Shown here: positions 13,379-24,731 of the stretch, one piece after another
How the letters are laid out: every line of letters starts with the position of its first letter
Numbering within the stretch: position 1 is the first letter of the stretch
Assembly (NCBI RefSeq): GCF_024868665.1
Contig: NC_079901.1
Coordinates: forward strand, 7,622,592 to 7,686,591
Length of the DNA stretch: 64,000 nt
Source of the DNA: Triplophysa rosa
Lineage: Eukaryota > Chordata > Actinopteri > Cypriniformes > Nemacheilidae
Reading direction: 5' to 3'
Program-made: the position numbers and the translations under genes
Notes under the pieces: generated by a model
What the model was told of the DNA's origin: nothing
What the model saw: the letters and a program-made list of their open reading frames with translations, nothing else
Database searches by the model: none

Positions 13379-13827
13379 GAGAATCATCTAATTCTTCGTT
13401 TATAACTTCTATGATGCTGTCTCTATTGAGCCGCCCCCTGCAGCAGGTCTAGGGTCTAAGATGGGAAATCCAGCGCATTTTAAAGTCGAGATTTGGGAGG
13501 TTTAGTGAACTCTGCTGTGAATGCAGTCATTAGAGTGCTCGTTTTCACATTGTTTGCTTGTCTCTCAGCATTTAAAAGAACAGGATTAAGTCGCAGCATG
13601 GGCTCTGTCTGGCCTGCTGCTCGCCCGCCTAATCTCCGAGCACAGACCATGGGATTTCTAAGAAACGACCTGTGCTCATTTCACTGCGCCAGACATGGCC
13701 AATTTCTCTCTCATCCTCACGTACGGCCACGTCATGGACTTATCAGCATGCAGTGAGATACAAGCTGAACATCAACACTGACAAAGTCTAAACAACACAC
13801 ACACACACAAGTGGATTTGCTTTCTTG

Positions 13828-14092
13828 AAGGAATAGTTCACCCATAAATACAAATTCTGTTATCATTTATTTACTCTCATGTCCATCAAAACTTGTATAT
13901 GACTGCAGAATGCAAAAAAGATATTCTGAGAAATGTCTCAGTGGTTTTGTGTTCATACAATGGAAGTAAATGCCCGCATGTTGTTCGGTTACCAATGTTC
14001 TTTACAATATCTTCTTGTGTTCTGCAGAAGAAAGAAAGTTATACAGGCTTGAAATGACATGAGGGTGAGTAAACGATGACCTGACCCTTTAA
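13828..14092. repeat. Cyprinid AGTTCACCC/TTTAA repeat, copy 1
   Basis: It begins GGAATAGTTCACCCATAAAT, contains the usual AGAAATGTCTCAGTGG, GGTTACCAATGTTC and CTGCAGAAGAAAGAAAG blocks, and ends ATGAGGGTGAGTAAACGATG then CCCTTTAA. The two ends are imperfect inverted copies. It has no coding capacity. Confidence 0.85.
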
Positions 14093-15179
14093 TACAGAAT
14101 GAATATGTTTCACCCTGCATTTGTCACATGATCTCATTATGATGTACATTCTATTGTTATTTTGCATTTTAATCAAATTTTTATAAATAAAAGTAAATTC
14201 TTATGCTACGAGTGAAAACAGCAGGTAAAGTTGAGTACAACATTGCATTGTGGGATACAGTGCAGGGATGTAATGTTACATGCTGCACATTTTAGCAAGT
14301 TCAATGGGGTCTTTTGGGTATTCTACACATACAGAAGATCTGCATACGGTGCACTGCTGAAACAGTATGCGTAGTATGTATGCGTATGCGTACTTACCGC
14401 ACTTTTAACCAGGCCTGTTTGAGAATGCATGATATGGAGGACAGAGGAAGATAAAAAAGAAACGGAGACAGACAGAAGACGTTGCGGAACAAACATTGTT
14501 ACAATGTAATGAACTTTGGAGCTCTAGGATGTGTGCAAATAAAGTTTGTGAACAGCTTTGCCAAGAGTTCACGTATCTGTGGAGAAACTGACCTGACAGC
14601 AGTGAGAAATCAGACAAAGTCTGTTCTATTTGTGAAAACCTCAGAGGAGTGAGACAATGCAAGCTGAGGGGAAGAGTGCTTGAAAAGGAACCAAACCTTA
14701 TCAGAGAACACCAGCTCTGCCCATACCACACGAAAACACCTTACAGTGACAAAAAGTGAATAAAACGCAAACACAAATGTACCATGGGATGACCATGTTT
14801 CTCCATACATGTTACCATGGTGATGCCAGGGATGAATTATATTCTTTTGAACATGTACATTTGTCATTCATGGGGTCCAAATATGCATTTTCTGGCATTC
14901 TTTAAGGTTCCCTGGCATAGCGTGTGATGCTATAATAAGCAATAGTCTACAAAGCACCATGAATTACAATCTGACACATGCACATATTGTTAAACACATT
15001 AAAATCATTTCAAAGAGCGCTGGAGATACACTGTGCCCATCAACAAAATCATTCAATAACACGATAAACAAACGAGAACCCAGTACTGCCATTTAAAAAG
15101 GAAGGGAGGAGATCAGACAATAAATAACGCAGAAGAGAAACAGGGAGGAGGTGCGAGGAAGGAAGAAAAATGAATCTAA

Positions 15180-15480
15180 TGAAAGAAATATACACCCCAT
15201 AACCGCCCAGCGCCAATGAATCTCCCTCTACCCTCGTCTGCGGCTCCGCCCGCCTCGCAACCTTCAAGGTCGAGGTTAAACGGATCATTAAGCCTCTTGA
15301 TCCACCCCCTTCGGCGAGCACACGGCATGAGAACAGCGGCTCTCTCGGCACCTCACACGCAGATGCTGTTTTCCCTGAGGTACTGGAGGGGAGCGCCGGG
15401 CGGCCATCTTTATCACGCTGAGGGAACAATGGTGATGAATGGAATCTGTTCGTCTCCGCAGCTGAGAGGAGGAGGATGAG
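15180..15480. promoter_or_regulatory. CpG-bearing, non-repetitive intronic block (possible regulatory element)
   Basis: This 300-bp block is GC- and CpG-rich relative to its neighbours and is not built from any repeat family in the window. It contains an AACAATGG (SOX-like) site, a GGCCATCTTTATCA stretch with YY1-like and GATA-like cores, and AAGGTCGAGGTTAAAC, a nuclear-receptor-like half-site pair. These motifs are short and occur by chance, so the role as an intronic enhancer is inference. An open frame of 145 codons on the minus strand has no recognisable similarity. Confidence 0.25.
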
Positions 15481-15632
15481 GCGCATTTAAGCTAATGTGT
15501 GTGGTGTATTACTACAGAAGATTAACGCAATGCAGGGAGGTGAAGGGAGATTTTTTTGATGGTGTATTTTAGTTTAATATGCAGAGACAACTATAAAGAA
15601 GCTACTCGTAGGCTGATTATCATAAAAAGTGT

Positions 15633-15768
15633 TGAGAAAGGTATTTTGAGAAATGTCTCAGTGATTTTGTGTTCATACAATGGACGTCAATGGGGGTCAA
15701 TGTTGTTCAAATATCTTTTGTGCTCTGCGAAAGAAAGTCATACAGGTTTGGAATGACAATCCCTTTAA
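15633..15768. repeat. Cyprinid AGTTCACCC/TTTAA repeat, copy 2 (right half)
   Basis: It contains GAGAAATGTCTCAGTGATTT, ACAATGGACGTCAATGGGGG and GTCATACAGGTTTGGAATGA, ending CCCTTTAA. The left end is missing or too diverged to see. Confidence 0.75.
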
Positions 15769-16814
15769 TGGGTAAAAATCCATTCCATTATGGGTTGAAA
15801 TACAACCTTGATGTTTCTTTGAGAAGCTGAGTCATGTGTGTTTGTGTCTTAATGCATTCCCAGCCCCGGGCCTCGTCTCCAATCACCTCGTCTCTTTCTG
15901 CAAACTATACAAGATAACTCTACTCTGCTTACAGTGAACTGAAACAAAGCTCTTTCTCTGTCTAAAACTCCTCGCTGGAAATCAACCCCAAAAACAATAC
16001 TTCAAAACTCAAACATCCTGTTTCCACTCAAAATAAGCGGGATATGAGGTGTTCCGTGTTATCTGCAGTGAATAAGGCTGGCTACAGACTGTTGTTAGAG
16101 ACATCAGGAGTGGAATGATGATGTCATGTTGGGTGGCAGCAGGGAAGATGGAGGAGTCAGCTGCCAGCCTGGAATTCATTATAATTAGCAACGAATGATA
16201 AAAGACCTCCCAATAAAGACGGTGATAAACTTTTCACAATCTGTTCAGGCTTTGTATCTGGAATTTATTGTCTCTTTAAGAAGGTAATGTGCCGAGTTTA
16301 TCTCCTTTGTGTTCCAGCAAGCAGGGTTATTTGATGTCTGGAGGGCATTGCATTCTATTTTAAACACCATATTTGCATATGCAGATCTAACAACTATCTT
16401 AGAAATCTAAGATCTGTTGAATTTGTTTTAGCACAAACTAGAAATGTTTAAGTGCTCACACTATACCCATTCCTAAAGACTGAAAAAAGATTATCAAGAC
16501 AAATGATTTAAAAATATGAGGTGCACAAATAAGTCATTTATAAAAACACTAGAATCAGGCCCGGCGCCAGAATGACACAACTGGGGGGCATTTTAATCCC
16601 ATGGGGGGCTCCATTAGACCTTATTGTGACTGATTTCCTGCTCCTGTTCATTTATTTATTCGCTTATTCAATTATTACAGCTACCTATATTATTGCATGT
16701 CCCATACACATTTGGCTTTCAATAATAAAACGACAAACAAGTAGTCAGTAGTCTGTGCTGGTAATTTTCTGCAAGCACAATCTCGAGTAATTTTACGGAC
16801 ATTTCTGTTGCAAT

Positions 16815-17500
16815 TAATGGTGAAACGGATCACGGTTGATCGTTCGGATCGTGCACTACGGTTCAGAATGCAAGTGCACCGCGGATTAACTACGTTTATT
16901 TATCATAGTGTAAGACATAGCGCAGATGTGCTCTCGCTCCATCTACAGGATCTCGACGAGAACGATATGAAAGCGCATTCTTGCGTATATCTTAACTTAA
17001 ACTGCTGCGTAAGGCTAGCTGTAAAGTTAAGTAATGTTGAGTTGAGTCAAAGCGCAAATTACATGATCCAAGCGATACACAAAAAAAAAACTGAAAGGCG
17101 CACCACTTAATCACTTTTGATGCGTCGCTATTTCAGAAGATGAGAGAAATCTCTCTAGAGATCCATTTGTCAGCGGTTTACTCTGACTGCACGTTTATAT
17201 CATATTTATTTGTTATACTTTTACCTTTTTTTAAATAATGCATACATACTGTACTATAAGACAGCCTAGAAGATTAATAGTAACTGTTTAGAAACAAGAC
17301 TCTCTGTTAAATTAATCTGTTGATATCTTTAAAGTATTTTCACCACTTAATTTTTATAAAATTCTCTAAACTTGTTATATTCTAATAATTAAACTATGTT
17401 GAGCGTTTACATTTGCTGCTGCAAAAAAATGATCCGATCCGTGAACCAAAGTCCGTAATATGATCCAAACGATGAGTTTTGTGATCCCGTTGCACCACTA
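16815..17500. mobile_element. hAT-type element, 686 bp, with 7/8 TSD
   Basis: The left end is TAATGGTGAAACGGATCAC and the inverse of the right end is TAGTGGTGCAACGGGATCAC. Flanking 8-mers GTTGCAAT (16807-16814) and GTTACAAT (17501-17508) match at seven of eight bases. The internal sequence has no intact transposase, so this is a non-autonomous or decayed copy. Confidence 0.75.
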
Positions 17501-17621
17501 GTTACAATGCATTTTTTGCAAATTACAGAGCAATACAGGTCAAACAGCTGTAAAAAATGTAAATGTACAGTATATTGTGCCCTATTTTACGTACTTTCAC
17601 TCTCAAATAAATTGTTTAATT

Positions 17622-18832
17622 CAGGGCTCGGCATTAACTCTTGACAAGTAAATGTTTTGTATGGGCAAGTGAGAGAGAATTTTACTTGCCCGACCGGACA
17701 AGTAATTTGAAAAGAAAATAACAACAGTGCGACATACATGTAGAATAATAAGAATATGTGCATTAGACAGAGCTGCGTGTTTGTGTGTAGTGCGTTTGTC
17801 GTGGTTGTGCTTGTTTGTGTGTAACAATAATCAATGGCGCGCCGCACTGAGTCCATGTACGTTAACTAGATGCGGACGCGGAGTCCTGTTATTTAAATGT
17901 CATCTGGCTGTTCTGCGTGTCTAAGTGAATTATGTGCACAGTTTAACATACGACACGAGTGATGGTCGAGGATTTATCTGCGTCTGCACTGTATGAGGCT
18001 ATGAACACATGAACGTCATCTCAAGAGTTTATTTTACGAGTTTTTTACTGTTTGAGTGAAGCTATCGGCAAACACAAACGTCTTCCCGAAGACCCGTCAA
18101 AATAAAAGTCCTGTTAAATTGAACACTGTAGTGTACTATTGTATTTGCTATTGAAAATTGTAGTGCCCTTGTAGTAAATTGATAAACACTGTATACTATA
18201 TTAAAGTTTAAAAACACTATAGTATCGAAGAATTTTACTGCAGTTTACTATAGTAAATACTATAGTATACTACAGTAACTTATGTGGACAAATATACCAC
18301 TATTGTATAGTAAAAAAGGAAAAACACAGAACTTAGAAAAATTCAAACAAATTTAGGTAAACTAAAAATGATATGGCCCTAATTTATCCATCTGTATGTA
18401 ACATTAATGTCTTTTGTCAGTTATCTGCCTATTCATGATGAACTGCACTTGCATATTTTTTTAATGATGACATCAGACGATTTATACTTGTGCTCCAACT
18501 GTTTGGCCTGTGCTACCAAACTTTAAACCTCTCTAGCACCAGTGCTATGTGCAAAAAAAGTTAACTTACAGCCTTAACACTAATAATAATTACTGCTTGC
18601 CTTTGTTTAATAGCAGTCACAGAGAGTAGGCCGATAACCAAATTCAGGTGGCCAAAGCGGACACTAGTTAAAATGCTTAGAAGCAAACTTGACCAATCTA
18701 AATCCGAAACAATTATATTGAGAATTCAAAAATGAAATATAATTTTTTATCTTTGGACAAATAATTTTTGTACTTGGACAAGTGAATGACAAATTTACTT
18801 GTCCGAAGGACAACCACACGACAATGCTTAAT
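17622..18832. mobile_element. hAT-like element with eroded right end, about 1.2 kb
   Basis: The left end CAGGGCTCGGCATTAAC followed by ACAAGTAAAT is a terminus seen in many fish hAT elements. Near 18780-18815 the inverse ACAAGTGAATGACAAATTTACTTGTC pattern appears. An exact 8-base repeat, GTTTAATT, lies at 17614-17621 and 18833-18840. The right terminal bases that should mirror CAGGGCTCGG are absent, so the right boundary rests mainly on an AT-rich 8-mer and could be coincidence. Confidence 0.55.
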
Positions 18833-18840
18833 GTTTAATT

Positions 18841-19735
18841 TAATTGCTAAAAAGTGAGTTGTGATAATTGGATGGATTAAATAGCAAACATGATCCAAGA
18901 AAGGCTAGAAAAACATGATCACACCCATAAGAAGGCCAAAAGAATGATCTGAAAAGTGTCAGCCTAACACATGGATACCTGCCTGTTTGATTTGCTTCAA
19001 GGCAGACGTTGGCAAGTTGATCACCACTTATGGCTTGCACAAGCATTTGGCAAAGGCCTTCGCTTTCCTCTTTTTACATGGCCAGCCACAATTTTTAACT
19101 TTGCTCTATGGCCAAGCACAAATTACACTTCTAAATTAAGTGGATTATTTTCCCCAAAAGTATGGTTGAGGGGTCATAATGGCTGGTGCAACCCAGGTCA
19201 CACTAGTATCCATGTGCAGATTGCAGAAGGAACGAAACAATAAGGGCAACGCCTGTGCTTTAAATTCCCTAGAGAGCGCACCTCCGCTGTTTTGAATGCG
19301 TGTAACATATTCTCCATGGCATATTGCATCAGCCCATTTCTCTGCTTTAAACCTTTCCATTCAGCCAGCACCGACCAGTCTCGCATACTCGTTCCACTTC
19401 TGAGGCGGTCGTATATCTCCCCGAGACAGGCATCCGGCTGCAGGCCTCTCTCAAAGGCTCCTTCATCTCATCCCGCTCTCCTCTCCTACATCAGAACCTT
19501 GCCTGCGGTGATTTTAGATTGGACGCTTCTCCACGGTCCCTGCCACCAATGACAGCAGCTCTGAGACTTTCAAGAGTCGCCTTTCCATAAACAGACCCAC
19601 AAGCTGTTAATATCTGACCGGTTTGAAGACGCTGACCTCCGAACTTTTCAGAAAACCGGACTCTCCTCTTTATGGATTATCCAGAAGCTGCTGGATTTAA
19701 GAGGTCAGAATACAGGCTGCCGTGCAGCCTGCGGA
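18841..19735. other. Non-coding stretch before the 5 kb hAT
   Basis: No gene or repeat was recognised. The block 19240-19560 is moderately GC-rich and non-repetitive. Open frames on both strands overlap each other, carry no splice-bounded exon and resemble no family I know. Confidence 0.4.
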
Positions 19736-19743
19736 GTTCTCAG

Positions 19744-22700
19744 TAGGGATGGGCGATATTATATTGTTTGCGATATACCGGTAGAAATTCCCCACACGAT
19801 AGGAATTAGTCTTCCCGCGATATAAACGATAAATTCTAGTTGATGACGTATTTCTTTGTGAGACCCATTCAAAATTTAATATGTGAAGCGAAAACGGGAA
19901 TAGCGGAGGGCGGACGTGAAGCTGAGAAAGAGTTTGCACTAAAAGAGGAGCTCTAAATCTCGTTTAGGTTGGCACTGTAGATGCATCCGAGTTCATGTTT
20001 AGTTTCACTTTCGTTTTATTTAATTTGTTTGTTAAGTATTCGTTGATAGTCATAATACGTTACACCACAACATTTAATTTGGCTAAAAGTATTTATTTAA
20101 ACATTCGTTAGATGTTATGCGCACGTGCGCAAATTGTTTAATACGATTTCTTGCCTATATACAGGATGAACGGAGCGTCCCGTGCGCAGCTCGCGCCCAC
20201 ATGTGCTTTCATAGCGACACAGCGTGCACAGCACTGCTGCCTGTTTACATACAGTACAATTGCGAGTTTGTATTACGTTGTTTTAAATACGTTTATGAGC
20301 GCATAAAAGCATGGATTATTTAATTAGATTTCTTTTATCTGCATTTTTCTGTTCTCTTTCTGTAGCGCGAGTCAATTCAATTCAATTCAATTCAATTCAA
20401 TTTTATTTATATAGCGCTTTTCACAATGTGCATTGTTCCAAAGCAGCTTTACAGGAGCAAATAAGAAAAACACAGAAAGGTAAAACACAGCACAGTGCAT
20501 GGTGTTTATAGACCAAGCAAGATCATTATAATAAATAATATCTAATAAATAGAATAAATAAATAAATGCAGTCTCCCGGTGAGCAAGCCAACACTGCACT
20601 GCTCTGCTGTGGCGAGGAACCCAAACTCCAATGCTGAATAATGGAGAAAAAAAAACCTCGGGAGAAACCAGGCTCAGCCGGGAGGGCCAGATCTCCTCTG
20701 ACGTGTCATAGCTGCACTCAGTGACCCCGACCAAAGCCACCGAGCAACGTCCACGAAGAACAGGGAGAGCCCACGAGCCGCGACCCAGGAAGCCCCACCC
20801 GCCGAAACCGTGCAGGTCCAACCCGGTCTCATTCCGCGATCAACAACAGACAACAGAGGAACAACCAGGGAAAAGTAGTAATGGCATAATTAACTTTATT
20901 CCTCTGTTGTCCGACATCGACCACAAAACAAGACCAACCAGACCAGATCCACACAGTCCCAACAAATGAAACGCCCCGAACCACAACCAACAAGCCCCCC
21001 CACTCCCCACAACACCCACCCAGCTACCTCCAATCAAAGTCACTGAGTGCAGCCATAACTTCAAACTGCTGTCGTGTGATGTAAGTTTAGCATTAAATAC
21101 CAAGTATTGTAAATTTAGCATTTATGTGACAGGTAGTCCGTCTTTGCTCTCGGCTGGGGATGGAATTGTCTGAGCTGGGCCGGCCAGATGGTCGCCTTTT
21201 TCTTGGGTGGTGATGGAATTGCCTTGGATGGAGCTGGATGGTCAGTCAGTCCGCAGGCTCTCGCAGGAGGATGGCACGGGATTTTCAGATGTAGCTGGCG
21301 TAATCTCTAGTTGTGGATGGGCATATGACGTTCATCTGGGTCTGGCGGAATCTCTCCCTACCTCGGGATGGGCATCCCGAGGCGAGGGCAGAAACAGAAA
21401 GAGAATAATTAGCGTAGCTGCTGTTCATTAGCTATGTATTAGTGAATGCTTGGCTGAAAAGATGTGTCTTTAATCTAGATTTAAATTGGGAGAGTGTGTC
21501 TGACCCTCGAATAGTATCGGGGAGGCTATTCCAGAGTTTAGGTGCTACGTATGAGAAAGCTCTACCCCCTTTGGTGGATTTAGTTATTCTAGGTGTTATC
21601 AAAAGTCTGGAGTTTTGAGATCTTAGAGAGCGTGATGGGTTGTAGTGTGGTAGAAGCTCTGTTATGTAGGTAGGGGCTAAACCATTTAAGGCTTTATAAG
21701 TAATTAAAAGAACTTTAAAGTCAATACGATACTTAATGGGTAACCAGTGAAGGGTTGATAACATTGGGGTTATGTGATCGTATTTTCTGGACCTGGTTAG
21801 AACTCTGGCAGCTGCTTCTGAACTAACTGTAGTTTGTTTATTGATGTGCAGGACAACCACTAAGCAGTGCATTACAGTATCAAGTCTTGAGGTCACAAAT
21901 GCATGAATAGCTTCTCTGCATCAGCCACACATAAAATATTTCGCAATTTGGCAACATTTCTAAGGTGGAAGAAGGCTGTTTTTGTGACATTTGAGATGTG
22001 ATTTTTAAATGACAGGTTGCTGTCTAATATAACGCCAAGGTCTTTAACTGTATTTGTTGGAGTAACAGTGCAGCCTTCAATTTGCAGGTCATAATCCGAA
22101 ATATTCTGCTCACGTGTCTTTGGTCCGATAAGTAATATTTCTGTTTTATTAGAATTTAAAAGAAGGAAATTACAAGTCATCCAATGCTTTATATCGTCGA
22201 TGCACTCTGCCAATTTGGATAGTTGGAAGGAATCATCTGGTCTTGATGAGATATATAGCTGAGTATCATCTGCATAACAGTGGAAGCTAATTCCATGTTT
22301 TCTAATAATGTTTCCAAGGGGCAGCATGTATATGGAGAATAGCAAGGGTCCTAAAACCGATCCCTGAGGTAATCCATAATTTACTTGCGTTAGATTTGAT
22401 GATTCCCCATTTAAATGGACAAATTGATGTCTGTCTGATAAGTAAGATCTGAACCATTGTAGTGCCTGTCCCTGAATACCGGTATAATTGTGTAAGCGAT
22501 CTAGAAGTATTTTATGGTCTACAGTATCGAACGCAGCACTAAGGTCGAGCAGGACTAGGAGTGAGATGTTACCTTTATCTGATGCTATAAGCAGGTCGTT
22601 TGTAATTTTAACGAGGCAGTTTCAGTACTATGATGCGGTCTAAAGCCTGACTGGAATTTTTCGTGTATGTCATTATTTTGTAAGAAAGAGCACAACTGAG

Positions 22701-24723
22701 TGGACACTACTTTTTCTAGTATTTTAGACAGGTAAGGGAGATTTGAAATCGGTCTATAGTTTCCTAGTTCATTGGGGTCTAAGTTTGGTTTCTTGATAAG
22801 AGGCTTAATGACGGCCAGTTTAAAGGTCCTGGGACATGGCCTAGATTAATTGACGAGTTGATAATGTTATAAATGGGCTCAATTGCAACGGGTAATAACT
22901 CTTTTAATAATTTAGTTGGTATGGGGTCTAATAAGCAAGTTGTAGGTTTAGATGTTGCAATAAGTTTAATTAAATCTTCCTGTTTTATAGGTGAAAAACA
23001 CTGTAGCCTTTCTTTTGGGGCGATGGTTGGTACTAATTTATAGGACAGACTTGGAGGTTGAGTTTTTACTATTTTGTCTCGTATGTTTTCGATTTTCTCT
23101 GTAAAAAAATTCATGAAATCATTGCTACCAAGGTGCGGCGGAATACCCAGGTCAGGTGAAGTCTGTTTATTTGTTAGTTTAGCAACTGTACTAAATAAAA
23201 ACCTTGGATTGTTTTTGTTAGTTTCTATGAGGTTACGAGGTGCTCAGCCTTTGCTGCTTTTAGTGCCTTTTTATAACAGTTTGCACTCTCTTTCCACGCA
23301 ATTTTAAAGACCTCTAATTGGGTTTGTTTCCATTTGCGCTCCAGTTTACGTGTTTCTCTTTTAAGGGCGCGAGTGGTGCTATTGTACCATGGTGCTGCGT
23401 TTTTCTCATTAATCTTTTTTGACTTCATAGGTGCGACAGCTTCTAATGTATTAGAGAAAATAGTGCCCAATTTGCTGGTCATGTCATCGAGCGATTCTAT
23501 ATTTATTGGTATGGTTATTAAAGGAGTCAGATCTGGCAAGCTCTTTGGAAACTATCTTTAGTAGTGAGGTAATTGTTCTACCCTGTCGATAACGAGTTAA
23601 ACGGCTGATTTCTGCAGTGCGCAGTGTACATGTTATAAGATAGTGATCAGTGACATCGTCGCTTTGAGGTATAATATCTATATTGGTTAGATCGGCTCCG
23701 TGAGATATAATCAAGTCTAGTGTATGATTAAATCGATGAGTGGGTCCATTGATGTGTTGTGTTACTCCAAAAGAGTGTAATAGCTCTGTAAACGCCACTG
23801 CTAATGCATCGTTAGCACTATCTACGTGGATATTAAAGTCTCCGACAATTAGTACTTTATCAACGTTAACCAATAGGTCCGATAGGAAGTCCGCAAACTC
23901 TTTCAGAAAATCAGTGTAGGGACCAGGGGGTCTATACACTGTAGCCAACGTACAAGAAAGCAATGTTTTTTACTGTCAATTGGAACAATTATGTTCAACG
24001 CAAGCACTTCAAATGATTTAAATTTATGCTCCGTTCTCTGAGTTACAGTAAGAAAGTCTCTAAAGATTGTTGCGACACCGCCACCTCGACCAACCGGACG
24101 TGGCTCATGCATATAACAGTAGCTTGGTGGTGTACACTCATTTAGACCTAATAATCATTTGGTTTAAGCCAGGTTTCGGTAAGGCAAAGTATATCAAAAC
24201 TGTTGTCTGTGATCATTTCATTTACAATAACTGCTTTTGAATTTAGTGATCTAATATTTAGTAGGCCGAACTTTTATGATGAGTCATAGACAGATTCAGT
24301 GTATGTTGCTGTGAGAAGAGAAGGTTTACACAGTTCAAGAGAGAGTGATTGACAGCGTGATGCGATCGATCGTTTCAAACCAACAATAGAATATATACAG
24401 TTTTAGGTATGACATGATGTGTTTATTGAGCTTTAGTTCATTTAACTTCTCTTTACTACAACCTTTTGAAGTTGAATCTCACTATTATATTTTATATTTA
24501 CAAAAATACTGTAGGTATATTTTAGGAGCTGTTTGATTTGGGGTAAGTTTTACTTTTTGATAATAGTTGTTTTTCTGAGGGTCTAGACTACATGCAGCTA
24601 CTATCACTTGACGCAAAAAACAGCGGTGGATGGCGTTATGGATATATCGTCATTTTTATCGTTATCGCAAGAAATACCAGGAATTATCGTGATAGAGTTT
24701 TAGGGCCATATCGCCCATCCCTA
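19744..24723. mobile_element. hAT-type element, split by an L2-type LINE
   Basis: The left end TAGGGATGGGCGATAT and right end ATATCGCCCATCCCTA are exact inverted copies. The flanking 8-mers are identical, GTTCTCAG (19736-19743 and 24724-24731), which defines the insertion to the base. Most of the 4980 bp is a later LINE (about 20383-24280). Without it the hAT is about 1.1 kb and encodes no recognisable transposase, so it is a non-autonomous member. The element lies in the presumed first intron of aplp2. Confidence 0.9.
20383..24280 (-). mobile_element. L2/CR1-type LINE, nearly full-length but broken
   Basis: Read on the minus strand, an apurinic-type endonuclease comes first. It has [11 protein letters not shown] and LCLTETWL near 24200-24270, PRPVGRGGGVA near 24100, then TVYRPPG and VGDFNIH (23484-23963). 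A reverse transcriptase follows, with SFHCYADDTQLY near 22260 carrying the catalytic YADD. The C-terminal segment has the HWLPIKYRIDFK and APKLWNSLP signatures of fish L2-type LINEs (21432-21896). Reading frames are interrupted repeatedly by stops and frameshifts, so it is dead. The 3' end is a short ATTCA tandem tail at 20383-20402 followed inward by TTTATTTATATAGCGCTTTT. It inserted into the older hAT. Confidence 0.9.
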
Positions 24724-24731
24724 GTTCTCAG

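Larger units (their letters stand above)
14093..16814. other. Non-coding stretch, presumed aplp2 intron 1
   Basis: No gene was recognised. It includes a half copy of the cyprinid repeat (15633-15768) and a CpG-containing, non-repetitive block at 15180-15480 that stands out from the surrounding intron. Confidence 0.4.

Noticed and set aside
14405..15486. Several 85-145 codon minus-strand frames
   Set aside because: No similarity recognised and no consistent splice structure. Frames of this length occur by chance in such sequence.
16808..17110. 100-codon plus-strand frame
   Set aside because: It lies in the terminal and internal sequence of the hAT-type element and shows no transposase motif.
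20721..21431. Pro/Arg-rich and other frames between the LINE tail and its C-terminal coding part
   Set aside because: They lie in the 3' UTR of the LINE and have no independent support.
23074..23561. Plus-strand frames within the LINE
   Set aside because: They are shadows of the minus-strand endonuclease and reverse transcriptase coding sequence.
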